From: a virus
Length of the DNA: 46,318 nt
Direction: 5' to 3' (one strand)
IMG/VR virus record: IMGVR_UViG_3300042465_004586
Location: 1 to 46,318 of that record
Within the stretch, counting starts at the first letter, position 1, and each line of letters opens with the position of its first letter. The translations under genes and the position numbers were made by a program. Shown here in pieces: positions 38,945 to 46,312 of the stretch. The notes under the pieces are model-generated. The model saw only the letters and a program-made list of their open reading frames with translations. It had not been told where the DNA came from and made no database searches.

Positions 38945-38973
38945 ATAGTAGACGATTCGAGACCAAATGTCAA
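38945..38973 (-). promoter_or_regulatory. Repeated sigma70-like promoter
   Basis: Minus-strand TTGACA (38973-38968), spacer 17 bp with CGAATCG, -10 TACTAT (38950-38945). Precedes the HD hydrolase gene. Confidence 0.55.
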
Positions 38974-39010
38974 GTAAAAAGGTGAGAAACTTTAGTTCGA
39001 TAGGAGAAAA

Positions 39011-40003
39011 TTATTTTCCATGCATAGTCCCTGAACCTTTAACACCGGAAAGGGGATCCGATTGGCTGTTATATTTCATTCTGTGTTGTGCGAACTTTTT
39101 ACCTTTATAATAAAAGGAAATTGCTGCGCCAGAACGTTCTGTTTTTAAATTGATATGTTTAGGATCTGCTAGAATGTGTTCATGGTGTGCAGCAGGATCG
39201 ATGGCATGTGTGGAGTGATTGCCATATGTGGTATGACGTATATGGTTGTGTCCTGCTTGCTGAAGTGGGGTGGCATGTGCATGAAGAACATGATTTCGAA
39301 TATGAGTTACCAAGTCTTCATGAGTACCTGAAGTTAAGTGTTTATGCATATGTTCTGCAATGCTGTGCAATACATGGGCATTTTGTCGCTTGATTTCCGC
39401 ATGTGCTTCCGGATTAGCCTTTGCCCACTCTTTACGACTGGCCGCATTTGTTAGGTTCTTTAGTTCTGGATGTTGTTTTTTGATATTCTCACGGTGTGCA
39501 GCCAAAATCTTTTCGCCGCCATGAGTTGATTCCATACCTGGATTAGATACAGGAACGTGACCGGTGTTACTGTCCGTCACTTTTAGACTTATACCGTGAT
39601 GTTTTCCATGTTTGTCTGATACCATGACATCAGAGGCGTCTTGCTTTTGAGTAGAATGAATACCAGTTGATCTATGAATGTCGCCCGGCTTCGAGGTCCA
39701 ATGAACATGCTTTATTGGATGACCAATTCGCTTTTTAATATCATCAGCCGCAGCCTTTGCTCTATCATTAATTTTTTTATAGTTCTCGTGGGACATTGTA
39801 GACTTTAACTGGTCATGAGCTTCTTTAGGTGAATGTCCGTTTACATCATGGTGTTTTTCCATGTGGTTGCCGCCATTTAGATGATAGCCAGTTAATAGTT
39901 CATGCATAACACCTTTAGTGTTTGCACTAACAGTATTATGGGTCTCTGTGGCTTCTGATAGATAAAACCAATGTAAATCATTCCACTGGGCAAACGATAT
40001 CAT
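39011..40003 (-). CDS. His-rich phage protein with possible PD-(D/E)XK nuclease core
   Basis: 330 aa with an exceptional His content, in clusters such as HHDVNGHSPKEAHD, KHGKHHG and HAIDPAAHHEH. The central DASDVMVSDKHGKHHGISLK resembles the D-x(n)-(S/E)-x-K core of restriction-like endonucleases. A basic C-terminus (FYYKGKKFAQHRMKYN) follows. I recall related proteins in cyanophages as hypothetical. A nuclease or metal-rich virion component is possible. AAGGAG 8 bases upstream of ATG decides the start. Monocistronic or with 40028-40156. Confidence 0.6.
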   Translation of the reverse strand: MISFAQWNDLHWFYLSEATETHNTVSANTKGVMHELLTGYHLNGGNHMEKHHDVNGHSPKEAHDQLKSTMSHENYKKINDRAKAAADDIKKRIGHPIKHVHWTSKPGDIHRSTGIHSTQKQDASDVMVSDKHGKHHGISLKVTDSNTGHVPVSNPGMESTHGGEKILAAHRENIKKQHPELKNLTNAASRKEWAKANPEAHAEIKRQNAHVLHSIAEHMHKHLTSGTHEDLVTHIRNHVLHAHATPLQQAGHNHIRHTTYGNHSTHAIDPAAHHEHILADPKHINLKTERSGAAISFYYKGKKFAQHRMKYNSQSDPLSGVKGSGTMHGK

Positions 40004-40027
40004 ATTATTCTCCTTGAATACTTATAT

Positions 40028-40156
40028 TTATTCAAGCGAAATTCTTACGCCGAACCACCATAAATCTACACGAAAGAACCAGCGCCCGTTGTGCTTACCG
40101 AAGCCTATACGGAGCATACGGTTGTCGGCGTCAAGAGACAGGCGTGAAAAGGTCAT
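40028..40156 (-). CDS. 42-aa conserved small phage protein
   Basis: 42 aa, from ATG at 40156 inside the preceding gene's end. The core GFGKHNGRWFFRVDLWWFGVRI is aromatic-rich and similar to small hypothetical phage proteins that I recall. It overlaps the 54-aa gene by 26 bases in another frame. Unknown function, possibly DNA- or membrane-interacting given the WF-rich strand pair. Confidence 0.58.
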   Translation of the reverse strand: MTFSRLSLDADNRMLRIGFGKHNGRWFFRVDLWWFGVRISLE

Positions 40157-40295
40157 CTAATGCTATCTTCTTGAGGTTGTTGCTTTTCATATCACGAAGA
40201 ATACTCGCCGCTGGTCCAGCACCGGGCCCGGGCCACTCTCGTTCAAGCCTCTGCGCACACTCCTCAATAACGGCATCCCTGGCTTCCTTATCCAT
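40131..40295 (-). CDS. 54-aa hypothetical protein coupled to the SGNH gene
   Basis: 54 aa, ATG at 40295 overlapping the SGNH stop (TAATG). N-terminal charged helix (EARDAVIEECAQRLEREW), a Pro/Gly turn (PGPGAGP), then a basic helix (LRDMKSNNLKKIALDDL). No family recognised. The coupled start is the main support. Confidence 0.58.
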   Translation of the reverse strand: MDKEARDAVIEECAQRLEREWPGPGAGPAASILRDMKSNNLKKIALDDLFTPVS

Positions 40296-40711
40296 TAGAT
40301 TCCTGAGAATGTTACCAGTTGTTTATACCCACGCCACGAAGGGTGCACACCATCTGGCTGCACGAATTTGGTACCGATGATGGTATCACCATAACTCTTA
40401 GCAATCTCCGTGACGGTCTTGTTCACACCGGGCTTGCAGAATTTGGCATTGCAAGGAGGCATAATCCAGACGACCTTCAGAGACTTGATACGGTACCGCA
40501 CCTTGGACAGTTCTTTATAGGTGTTCACACCCTTGTGGTCATTGGTACCGAGACTGATCACTACGGTCTTAGCCGCTAGTGGTGTGGTACCCCACCGCTT
40601 GTTCCATTGCCAGGTGTTGAAGCCACCCTTGGCATAGGACACGCACTCGGTAGGTGCGAACATCTTGGTACCTACAGCGATGGAGTCACCTATAATCAAA
40701 CATTCAAGCAT
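40295..40711 (-). CDS. SGNH/GDSL hydrolase
   Basis: 138 aa. Full set of SGNH blocks: GDSI with nucleophile Ser10, GG at 29-30, GTND at 55-58, and PDGVHPSWRGY with Asp119 and His122. It is a compact esterase or lipase of the GDSL type, without a signal peptide. A substrate could be acetylated sugars or lipids. Unlike the two SGNH-like proteins in the radical SAM operon, the catalytic triad is canonical. Overlaps the upstream 60-aa gene by 8 bases. Confidence 0.85.
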   Translation of the reverse strand: MLECLIIGDSIAVGTKMFAPTECVSYAKGGFNTWQWNKRWGTTPLAAKTVVISLGTNDHKGVNTYKELSKVRYRIKSLKVVWIMPPCNAKFCKPGVNKTVTEIAKSYGDTIIGTKFVQPDGVHPSWRGYKQLVTFSGI

Positions 40712-40886
40712 TTTGTAGCCTTTCTAGTTCCATAATTGTTCTTTGTAATGACTGCAATTCAGCACCCATATCCATTACACCATGTGCGTCACGGTTCTGT
40801 AGGAATACCTCAGCCATGTCCCAGCACTTCTCCTCACGCCAGCGAAGATTGGCAATCGCTTCTTGTTCTTTGGTTCTCATTGTCAT
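40704..40886 (-). CDS. Hypothetical helical 60-aa protein
   Basis: 60 aa; the first ATG (40886) overlaps the lipoprotein stop (ATGA), and a second (MRTKEQ, two codons later) has better ribosome-binding spacing to AGGAC. Helical throughout (EQEAIANLRWREEKCWDMAEVF, LQSLQRTIMELERLQ), probably a coiled coil. No family recognised. Overlaps the SGNH gene at its end. Confidence 0.58.
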   Translation of the reverse strand: MTMRTKEQEAIANLRWREEKCWDMAEVFLQNRDAHGVMDMGAELQSLQRTIMELERLQNA

Positions 40887-41854
40887 TGTCCTAATGTTAC
40901 ATATGAATTAGTGGCATCAAGATATGTATAGACAACGGAAAAATCATTTACCAGCATGGAGCCGTTACCTGCTTGCACTTCCACACCCAATTCTACACCC
41001 TTCACGTACCATTCAGGCCTAATGTCAAGATCATCATCCAATACGTCAAATACCTTAACCCAGTCAATTGTTCCCATGGTGATTTTTGTCTTGTTGTCCT
41101 CAGGTGTGATGATTACCATCTTCTGTCCTTCTGGATTGGTAGAGACTAGAATATCATACAGCACACCGTTCATGGTAATCTGGTGATTATGCGACCCTGG
41201 TTGTGTACCGAAATAGTTCACGGGATCTGACCAGTATAGAATATGGTCACTAGGATGGATATTGAACGTGATTTCCGCTGCAATCTTACCAGTATCATCG
41301 AACAAAAACAGGTCCGACATGAGGTTCATATATTTCAGGTCACCCGATAGCATAACATCAAAGGTTTCTGAAAATTTGGTAATATTCTTGACCTGTGATA
41401 GGGCATTTTCGGTATTATATCCCGTGAGACCTAGGGTGGTCTTACCAAAGGCTACCGATGGGTAGCCGTATACCACAGCACCGTTACCATATGGTTGGTC
41501 AGGATAGTCCCAAGTAAATAGAGTACCGTCTGGCATCGTTAGCTTGTTATAGGTAACAGTCTGGGTATAGTCCTTACCATATACCATACCGAACTTGTCT
41601 GCACCCCAATTGTTATTCACTGCGATATACATGCCACTCTGGTAATAATCTACCCCATTCTGGCGCACCGATAGATTGGTGACCAGTTTCCCGGTGTTGT
41701 CAACGACGGCAGGTGTTGCAACCGCAGCGGGTGATATGGGTGCAAATGCTGGAACTTGTATGATGGCTGGCGCTTGACTATCGCTGCCTCCACCACACGC
41801 TGCCAGTCCTAAGACCATAGCACCCAGTGCAATCCCATTCAAAGCGTTACGCAT
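40883..41854 (-). CDS. Secreted lipoprotein, possible concanavalin-fold glycosidase-like domain
   Basis: 323 aa from ATG 41854. Lipoprotein signal: MRNALNGIALGAMVLGLAACGGG with the lipobox LAAC at 17-20. Pro/Ala/Val-rich linker to about 55, then a domain rich in aromatic beta strands (YYQSGMYIAVNNNWGADKFG, GYPSVAFGKTTLG, AAEITFNIHPSDH, LYDILVSTNPEG). The NNxWG and YPxVxFG segments and an AEITFNI strand are somewhat like GH12 cellulase/xyloglucanase-fold proteins. This is my weakest functional call. Anchoring would be in the outer or inner membrane of the host. Confidence 0.5.
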   Translation of the reverse strand: MRNALNGIALGAMVLGLAACGGGSDSQAPAIIQVPAFAPISPAAVATPAVVDNTGKLVTNLSVRQNGVDYYQSGMYIAVNNNWGADKFGMVYGKDYTQTVTYNKLTMPDGTLFTWDYPDQPYGNGAVVYGYPSVAFGKTTLGLTGYNTENALSQVKNITKFSETFDVMLSGDLKYMNLMSDLFLFDDTGKIAAEITFNIHPSDHILYWSDPVNYFGTQPGSHNHQITMNGVLYDILVSTNPEGQKMVIITPEDNKTKITMGTIDWVKVFDVLDDDLDIRPEWYVKGVELGVEVQAGNGSMLVNDFSVVYTYLDATNSYVTLGQ

Positions 41855-41856
41855 GG

Positions 41857-42297
41857 TCAGGCCTCGTCCCAATCCTCATACATCTCGGTAATACCCCATT
41901 GCTCGTTCAAATCATCTGGGATATTGGACAGGTCATCGGGGTCGATATCAAACGACACCTCTTCGCCGTTGACATATTGACCAACGAAGGATGACTCGAA
42001 GTATTGGCCGTTGACGGTGAATCCCTGTTCCATGAGTTCATCATAGAAGGCACAAGGTGGTGACCATGCGGTCTCAAATCCTACACAAACTGCCTCTGGC
42101 ATCAAACGGTCGATGACCTCACCATTGGAGATATCCCACTTGGTACCCCAAGATTCGACGGCATCATCCCAGCTCCATTCAGCCAGAGGCACAAACGTCT
42201 GAAACAGATTGCCATCACGGACAGCCTGCTCAAACTTGTCAATCATTGCGGGATCCGCATGTTCTACGGTAACAGTATTTGAACACCAATTAGGCAT
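41857..42297 (-). CDS. YubB/Api92-like ferredoxin-like-domain protein
   Basis: 146 aa. Begins MPNWCSNTVTVEH, the unmistakable start of the family known from plasmid YubB and phage proteins with a ferredoxin-like fold. WGTKWDIS and FETAWSPP in the middle are also family traits. No Fe-S cysteines; function unknown. ATG is preceded by AGATATATA, and its stop is 2 bases from the lipoprotein start. Confidence 0.85.
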   Translation of the reverse strand: MPNWCSNTVTVEHADPAMIDKFEQAVRDGNLFQTFVPLAEWSWDDAVESWGTKWDISNGEVIDRLMPEAVCVGFETAWSPPCAFYDELMEQGFTVNGQYFESSFVGQYVNGEEVSFDIDPDDLSNIPDDLNEQWGITEMYEDWDEA

Positions 42298-42566
42298 TAT
42301 ATATCTCCATCTAAATCAATTTTTACACGTTCAACAGGTTCCCATATTGTGTTATCAGCAATCTGTCCATACTCATCATAGGTCCACATACGATATTGGA
42401 GTTCCACCTTGACAATGCGCTCAATCCCGCTGTTATCTGTTTTGGTATACTCTACCACACGTATCTCCATCTTCTCAGGAAGAGGAATATTCATTGACGG
42501 TAGAGATACCGGAGGAGAGGGCGCAATCGTCCTTACCCGTGGTGTTCTTAGCATGTTACCATTCAT
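42297..42566 (-). CDS. Hypothetical 89-aa protein
   Basis: 89 aa. Pro-rich N-terminus (APSPPVSLPSMNIPLPE), then a beta-strand region KMEIRVVEYTKTDNSGIERIVKVELQYRMWTYDEYGQ. No family. It overlaps the YubB-like gene by one base (TAATG) and the 66-aa gene by 4 (ATGA). Confidence 0.6.
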   Translation of the reverse strand: MNGNMLRTPRVRTIAPSPPVSLPSMNIPLPEKMEIRVVEYTKTDNSGIERIVKVELQYRMWTYDEYGQIADNTIWEPVERVKIDLDGDI

Positions 42567-42763
42567 GCTGCTTTGTTCCAGTTGGCCATGCGGGCGCGCT
42601 CACCAATCTCTTTCCGCACTTCTGGGAAACGTGCCATCATGGACAGAAGGGTGGATTCATAGTATCCTGCTTTATAGGACATAAAAGACTCGGCGGACAC
42701 ATTGGCACCCTCGATAAGAGCCGAGAGTAATTCGGCATCGGTCATTTCAGTAACATCATTCAT
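42563..42763 (-). CDS. Hypothetical 66-aa protein
   Basis: 66 aa from ATG 42763 (MNDVTEMTDAELLSAL), supported by GAGGAG 9 bases upstream. Acidic helix followed by SFMSYKAGYYESTLLSMMARFP and a basic end. Unknown function. Member of the chain of short genes ending at the lipoprotein. Confidence 0.6.
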   Translation of the reverse strand: MNDVTEMTDAELLSALIEGANVSAESFMSYKAGYYESTLLSMMARFPEVRKEIGERARMANWNKAA

Positions 42764-42774
42764 AATAAAACTCC

Positions 42775-42945
42775 TCAATCAAAAAAATTACCAAGAGCCC
42801 AACGGTAGTTGAGTATCGAACCATTTGCCATCCAGGCACCCTGTGGCAGGCTACCGAACGTCTTGTTGGCTTTTTCCATTGCTTCACCCATACGGGCGGC
42901 TTCAACGACAATCTTCTTACCGTTTGCTTCAAATTGATATTTCAT
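42775..42945 (-). CDS. Hypothetical 56-aa protein
   Basis: 56 aa (MKYQFEANGKKIVVEAARMGEAMEKAN...). ATG at 42945 follows the shared leader AAAGTGATTCGTTATG. Beta strand, then helix AARMGEAMEKANKTFG, then a tail with WMANGSILNYRWALG. First gene after its promoter at 42980-43007. No family recognised. Confidence 0.62.
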   Translation of the reverse strand: MKYQFEANGKKIVVEAARMGEAMEKANKTFGSLPQGAWMANGSILNYRWALGNFFD

Positions 42946-42979
42946 AACGAATCACTTTCTTTTCACTGACTACTATCTA

Positions 42980-43007
42980 ACAATAGCAGGATTTACCAGA
43001 ATGTCAA
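42980..43007 (-). promoter_or_regulatory. Repeated sigma70-like promoter
   Basis: Minus-strand TTGACA (43007-43002) and TATTGT (42985-42980), spacer 16 bp. Drives the 56-aa gene and the coupled chain to 40028. Confidence 0.65.
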
Positions 43008-43015
43008 CCCCTAAA

Positions 43016-43252
43016 TTAATAGAGGTTGCGAATATCTTCTATGTTGAAGAGGGCCTGACGAACGGCAATCTTAGCAATCGAAAACTGGTGCGTAGGAGCA
43101 TCACTCGCTTTTGGGTAATATTCCATCAGAACGTTGTTTACGCAAGCGTTGATGTCACTGGAACCAATCTCTTCGGCGTCATCAAACATCCACAGGACAT
43201 GCTCGGCTACAACACGGTCAAACTTCTCAACGTTTTCTAAAATATCAATCAT
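43016..43252 (-). CDS. Hypothetical 78-aa protein
   Basis: 78 aa, all-helical (ENVEKFDRVVAEHVLWMFDDAEEIGSS; SIAKIAVRQALFNIEDIR). Acidic. Typical of small early phage proteins that bind host enzymes, but no family can be named. Shares the leader GAAAGTGATTCGTTATG with neighbours. Confidence 0.62.
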   Translation of the reverse strand: MIDILENVEKFDRVVAEHVLWMFDDAEEIGSSDINACVNNVLMEYYPKASDAPTHQFSIAKIAVRQALFNIEDIRNLY

Positions 43253-43286
43253 AACGAATCACTTTCTCTCTTCTGACTACTATCTA

Positions 43287-43314
43287 ACTATAGCAGATTC
43301 TGCGGTAATGTCAA
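43287..43314 (-). promoter_or_regulatory. Repeated sigma70-like promoter
   Basis: Minus-strand TTGACA (43314-43309) and TATAGT (43292-43287), spacer 16 bp containing GCAGAATCTGC. Confidence 0.7.
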
Positions 43315-43321
43315 GCAATCA

Positions 43322-43528
43322 TTACACCACAGCAGGAAAGGCTTTCGCAGCAAGGGCAGCATCAGCCACTGGCATCGCCAGCACGGCTTCGTTGGCATAG
43401 AGCCGCATCAAACCATCGGGCTTCAAGAGCCATACTGCTTTCTGAGGCTCTGGGTTGTTGTACCAGACCCGAACAGGGACATCATCAAGAACGACAACTA
43501 GGTTAAGGGCAGGCTGGGCAACTATCAT
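43322..43528 (-). CDS. Hypothetical 68-aa protein
   Basis: 68 aa. Beta-strand start (ALNLVVVLDDVPVRVWYN) and a C-terminal Ala-rich helix (VADAALAAKAFPAV). No catalytic motif. Own promoter at 43563-43590 and the shared leader with GAAAGTGATTCGAAATG. Confidence 0.6.
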   Translation of the reverse strand: MIVAQPALNLVVVLDDVPVRVWYNNPEPQKAVWLLKPDGLMRLYANEAVLAMPVADAALAAKAFPAVV

Positions 43529-43562
43529 TTCGAATCACTTTCTCTCACTGACTACATTATTA

Positions 43563-43590
43563 AATATAGCAGATTCGCAAGGAAAGTCAA
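43563..43590 (-). promoter_or_regulatory. Repeated sigma70-like promoter
   Basis: Minus-strand TTGACT (43590-43585) and TATATT (43568-43563), spacer 16 bp with GCGAATCTGC. Confidence 0.7.
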
Positions 43591-43598
43591 GCGGTATT

Positions 43599-44342
43599 TT
43601 ACCTCTGAGGTATTTCCGCTAAGATTTCTTCATACATACCATTTACATCGGCCTCAGGTAGAAGCTCCAGTGACGCTTCGATTTGGCGAATGACAAATGC
43701 GTCCACTTCCTTCTGGGTCATGCCATCATAGATATCACCTGCAATGGCAGTAATCTTCATTTCTTGTGTAATCTCTGACATAAAAATATTCCTGTATTGT
43801 TCTACCACATCACTCCATGTGATAGGGTTATTCGAATCATATGATGAGTCCACTGGGCGTAAAGACATTACCCACCGCTCGGTGTCACCCACCTTTATAC
43901 CGTGATATGTGGTGGTGTCCATGAGTAGCGGCCTATCGCTTGGGCATACTACGCAATCAACCTCTACCACCTCGCGGTCTGGGTATTGGGTGACCGCTGG
44001 TGTGCCATCCGCGTTCTCATACCACATAAGCCGCGAGGACTCGCAGCCTTGTAACGTATAGTTGATTGCATAGATATACCCACGGTCTGGTGGGAAGTAG
44101 TCCTTATGCACAGGAGGCATCAATTCCTGGCTACGTGGCTCTCGCACAAACACAAACGAGGTGCTTGTCATAGGCACAGGAAACTTGGCTAGCCACTCCT
44201 CATTGAATACATCCGCATTATTGATAATGAATAGTCTGTAGCCATTGGTGTCCACAAATGGTTGTAGGGACTGGCAATGCGCAATAGGATCTACCTTGTA
44301 TGCACCGTCCAGTGGTATATCAAGAACGTGGCTATGCTTCAT
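43599..44342 (-). CDS. 2OG-Fe(II)-dioxygenase-like protein
   Basis: 247 aa. The H-x-D...H facial triad is visible: His79 and Asp81 in VHKDYF, His147 in YHGIKVG, with Arg156/Arg162 (TERWVMSLR) for 2-oxoglutarate binding. GYIYAINYTLQGCESSRLMWYEN forms the intervening jelly-roll strands. Marine phages carry many 2OG oxygenases with unknown substrates. DNA, protein or small-molecule hydroxylation are all possible. The C-terminal 60 residues (from MSEITQEMK at 188) look like a separate helical module, with an internal AGGAAT ribosome-binding site in front of that ATG. Overlaps its upstream gene by 4 bases. Confidence 0.7.
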   Translation of the reverse strand: MKHSHVLDIPLDGAYKVDPIAHCQSLQPFVDTNGYRLFIINNADVFNEEWLAKFPVPMTSTSFVFVREPRSQELMPPVHKDYFPPDRGYIYAINYTLQGCESSRLMWYENADGTPAVTQYPDREVVEVDCVVCPSDRPLLMDTTTYHGIKVGDTERWVMSLRPVDSSYDSNNPITWSDVVEQYRNIFMSEITQEMKITAIAGDIYDGMTQKEVDAFVIRQIEASLELLPEADVNGMYEEILAEIPQR

Positions 44343-44707
44343 CGCTTGTTCTTTCTCTGTTGTTCAATAAAATCTTTGTTGCCTACCCAGGTGTAGGCCT
44401 TATATCGAATCTTATTTTCTGCCATCATGTCTTGCTTCGTGAACACAATATGTCCATCGGTAATCATCTTTTCAGCCAGCTTGACTGCCATTTCCTTCTT
44501 GAACCTGCCTTCCATTTCGTCCGGCGTACCACGTTGCATGAGCCAGTCTTTATCATGTTCAAGGGTGTAATCAACCAAGCTACCTGGCATGCTGTAATCA
44601 TACTTGATCGGAGCAGCACTGATGGTACCGTTAGAGAAGCTATCGACTGGTATTGAAATGCTATCCCAGTCCAATGGTTTAAACGCGCCTGTGTTACCGA
44701 TTGCCAT
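44339..44707 (-). CDS. Hypothetical 122-aa protein
   Basis: 122 aa. N-terminal beta-rich half (DSISIPVDSFSNGTISAAPIKYDYSMPGS), then helix EGRFKKEMAVKLAEKMITDG and a Lys/Arg-rich C-terminus (IEQQRKNKR). No known family. Coupled at both ends, to the ligase gene by a one-base overlap and to the oxygenase gene by ATGA. Confidence 0.62.
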   Translation of the reverse strand: MAIGNTGAFKPLDWDSISIPVDSFSNGTISAAPIKYDYSMPGSLVDYTLEHDKDWLMQRGTPDEMEGRFKKEMAVKLAEKMITDGHIVFTKQDMMAENKIRYKAYTWVGNKDFIEQQRKNKR

Positions 44708-46035
44708 TACTTATCATCTCTCCAACGAACGAACCGTGGGAACCTCAGTGAATAGGTGCCGTCTTGGTTCTGGGTTATTACATCGCACAAGATTTCGGCT
44801 GTCTTACCAACCACATCGCTCTTCTGATTCCAGAATAGGTCACGCTCGGTGTCACTAAAGCCACTGCCGACGTTGACTGTGATATCTTTACCGTGGTCAT
44901 TACCGCTGCACACCAGAGCGCCTAGGCGACCCTTGTTGCGACCAGTGCCCTCTTCTAGTGCAATAACAGGAAGGTCAACGGTGATAACGGGCTTCCACTT
45001 CATCCAGAAGGTGTTGCGCTTACACTCATACGGTGCTTCCATGTCCTTAATCATGATGCCTTCAAACCCAGCCGTTACCATCTCTGTTGCATACTCATGG
45101 AGCTTGGTGCGGCCTTCTTCGGTATTTAGGTCTACCACAATCTGGCTATCTACCCGCGTAACGTTGGGCATAGCATCAAATACGCGCTGCATGTCAGTCA
45201 GGATTGCAAGCCGCTTGCGCAACTGGGCATTCCAGAAGCCACGCTTGAAGTCCTCAAGAGGTAGAATATCAAACACATTGAACACCGTGTCCTGTGTCTG
45301 GACGTTCTCCTTGCGCTGGGCCTGACGCATCAGGTCTTGAAAGGACTTGCCCATAATCTCGCCGTCAAGCACAAAGCCACCCTTTGTTTTAAGGTAAGCA
45401 CGGATAGCATAGACATTGCTCAGGACCTGTTGTTCCACGTGTGGGAAGTTATCGAACACCTTGCCATTGCGGCTGTAGCATGTGGCGGTATTATCTTCTG
45501 AAACAACCAACAACACACGGGCGCCATCCAGCTTAGGCTCAAGCCACTTGGTACCTACCATCTCTGGTCGACCTTCGCTGTTAGCAGCCAACTGGCAACC
45601 AAAGGTGGGAATCACATACTCGGTACCCTTGCATACCTTATTGATAGTTCTTTCACTAAAGCCTGCCCGCATGTCACGGCGCAAGATAGGAGCAAGGAAC
45701 AGGTTCCACTCATCACTATCAAACTTTAGGGACATACCAAGAATGGCATCACGGGCTGCGTGGCCAGTCAACTGTCGAGCGGACAGGCTGGTGAGTAGTT
45801 CATCAAACTCCTCATACGGATTAGGTGCGCCAGTGATACCCTCGGTAGCTGGAATCTGCTTGACACCAAAGGTAATGTATGGGTTGTAGCAGTTACGAAT
45901 ACCATTCAGGAACACATGGTCACCTGCGTCCAGCGCCCGCTTAAGGACATCTTCCTTATGCAGGCGACTATCGGACTCGGTAAGCTGTTTAATCCACTTA
46001 TGCTTCATTAGGAAATACCAATCCAAATTGTTCAA
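44707..46035 (-). CDS. ATP-dependent DNA ligase
   Basis: 442 aa, like T4 gp30 (487) in form. An N-terminal helical DNA-binding part, then the nucleotidyltransferase domain from about 160: motif I EPKLDGAR with the AMP-accepting Lys168, motif III FVLDGEIMG, motif IV EGIMIKD and motif V FWMKWKP, then an OB domain (GRLGALVCSGN, NVGSGFS). It seals nicks during replication and repair. It overlaps the 91-aa-region gene by 38 bases upstream. Single best-supported replication gene at this end. Confidence 0.93.
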   Translation of the reverse strand: MNNLDWYFLMKHKWIKQLTESDSRLHKEDVLKRALDAGDHVFLNGIRNCYNPYITFGVKQIPATEGITGAPNPYEEFDELLTSLSARQLTGHAARDAILGMSLKFDSDEWNLFLAPILRRDMRAGFSERTINKVCKGTEYVIPTFGCQLAANSEGRPEMVGTKWLEPKLDGARVLLVVSEDNTATCYSRNGKVFDNFPHVEQQVLSNVYAIRAYLKTKGGFVLDGEIMGKSFQDLMRQAQRKENVQTQDTVFNVFDILPLEDFKRGFWNAQLRKRLAILTDMQRVFDAMPNVTRVDSQIVVDLNTEEGRTKLHEYATEMVTAGFEGIMIKDMEAPYECKRNTFWMKWKPVITVDLPVIALEEGTGRNKGRLGALVCSGNDHGKDITVNVGSGFSDTERDLFWNQKSDVVGKTAEILCDVITQNQDGTYSLRFPRFVRWRDDK

Positions 46036-46255
46036 TCATCACATCACGGACACCCTCACGGTCAACCGAATCCAGTGCAAGGTTCTCATAGCCAACGCGG
46101 TTGGCGTAAATGTCGAAGGCGTCAAGGATTTGACGCGAGGTCGCACCCATATCATACACACCACCTTCGGCGTAAAAGTCACCGACATAGACTAGGAAGT
46201 TACAAATCTCACGCACAACGCCTTGAATATTCATACCAACAGGTTCGACTCGCAT
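45998..46255 (-). CDS. Hypothetical 85-aa protein
   Basis: 85 aa from ATG 46255 (MRVEPVGMNIQGVV), preferred because AAGGAG lies 6 bases upstream; a GTG earlier is also open. Helical, with FLVYVGDFYAEGGVYDMG in the middle and a helix RQILDAFDIYANRVG. No family. First gene after its promoter at 46285-46312 and coupled into the ligase gene. Confidence 0.62.
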   Translation of the reverse strand: MRVEPVGMNIQGVVREICNFLVYVGDFYAEGGVYDMGATSRQILDAFDIYANRVGYENLALDSVDREGVRDVMIEQFGLVFPNEA

Positions 46256-46284
46256 AACAATCTCCTTTTTCACTCTATATTCTC

Positions 46285-46312
46285 ATAATAGCAGATTCGC
46301 TAGGAATGTCAA
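46285..46312 (-). promoter_or_regulatory. Repeated sigma70-like promoter
   Basis: Minus-strand TTGACA (46312-46307) and TATTAT (46290-46285), spacer 16 bp with GCGAATCTGC. It starts the ligase transcription unit at the window edge. Confidence 0.72.
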
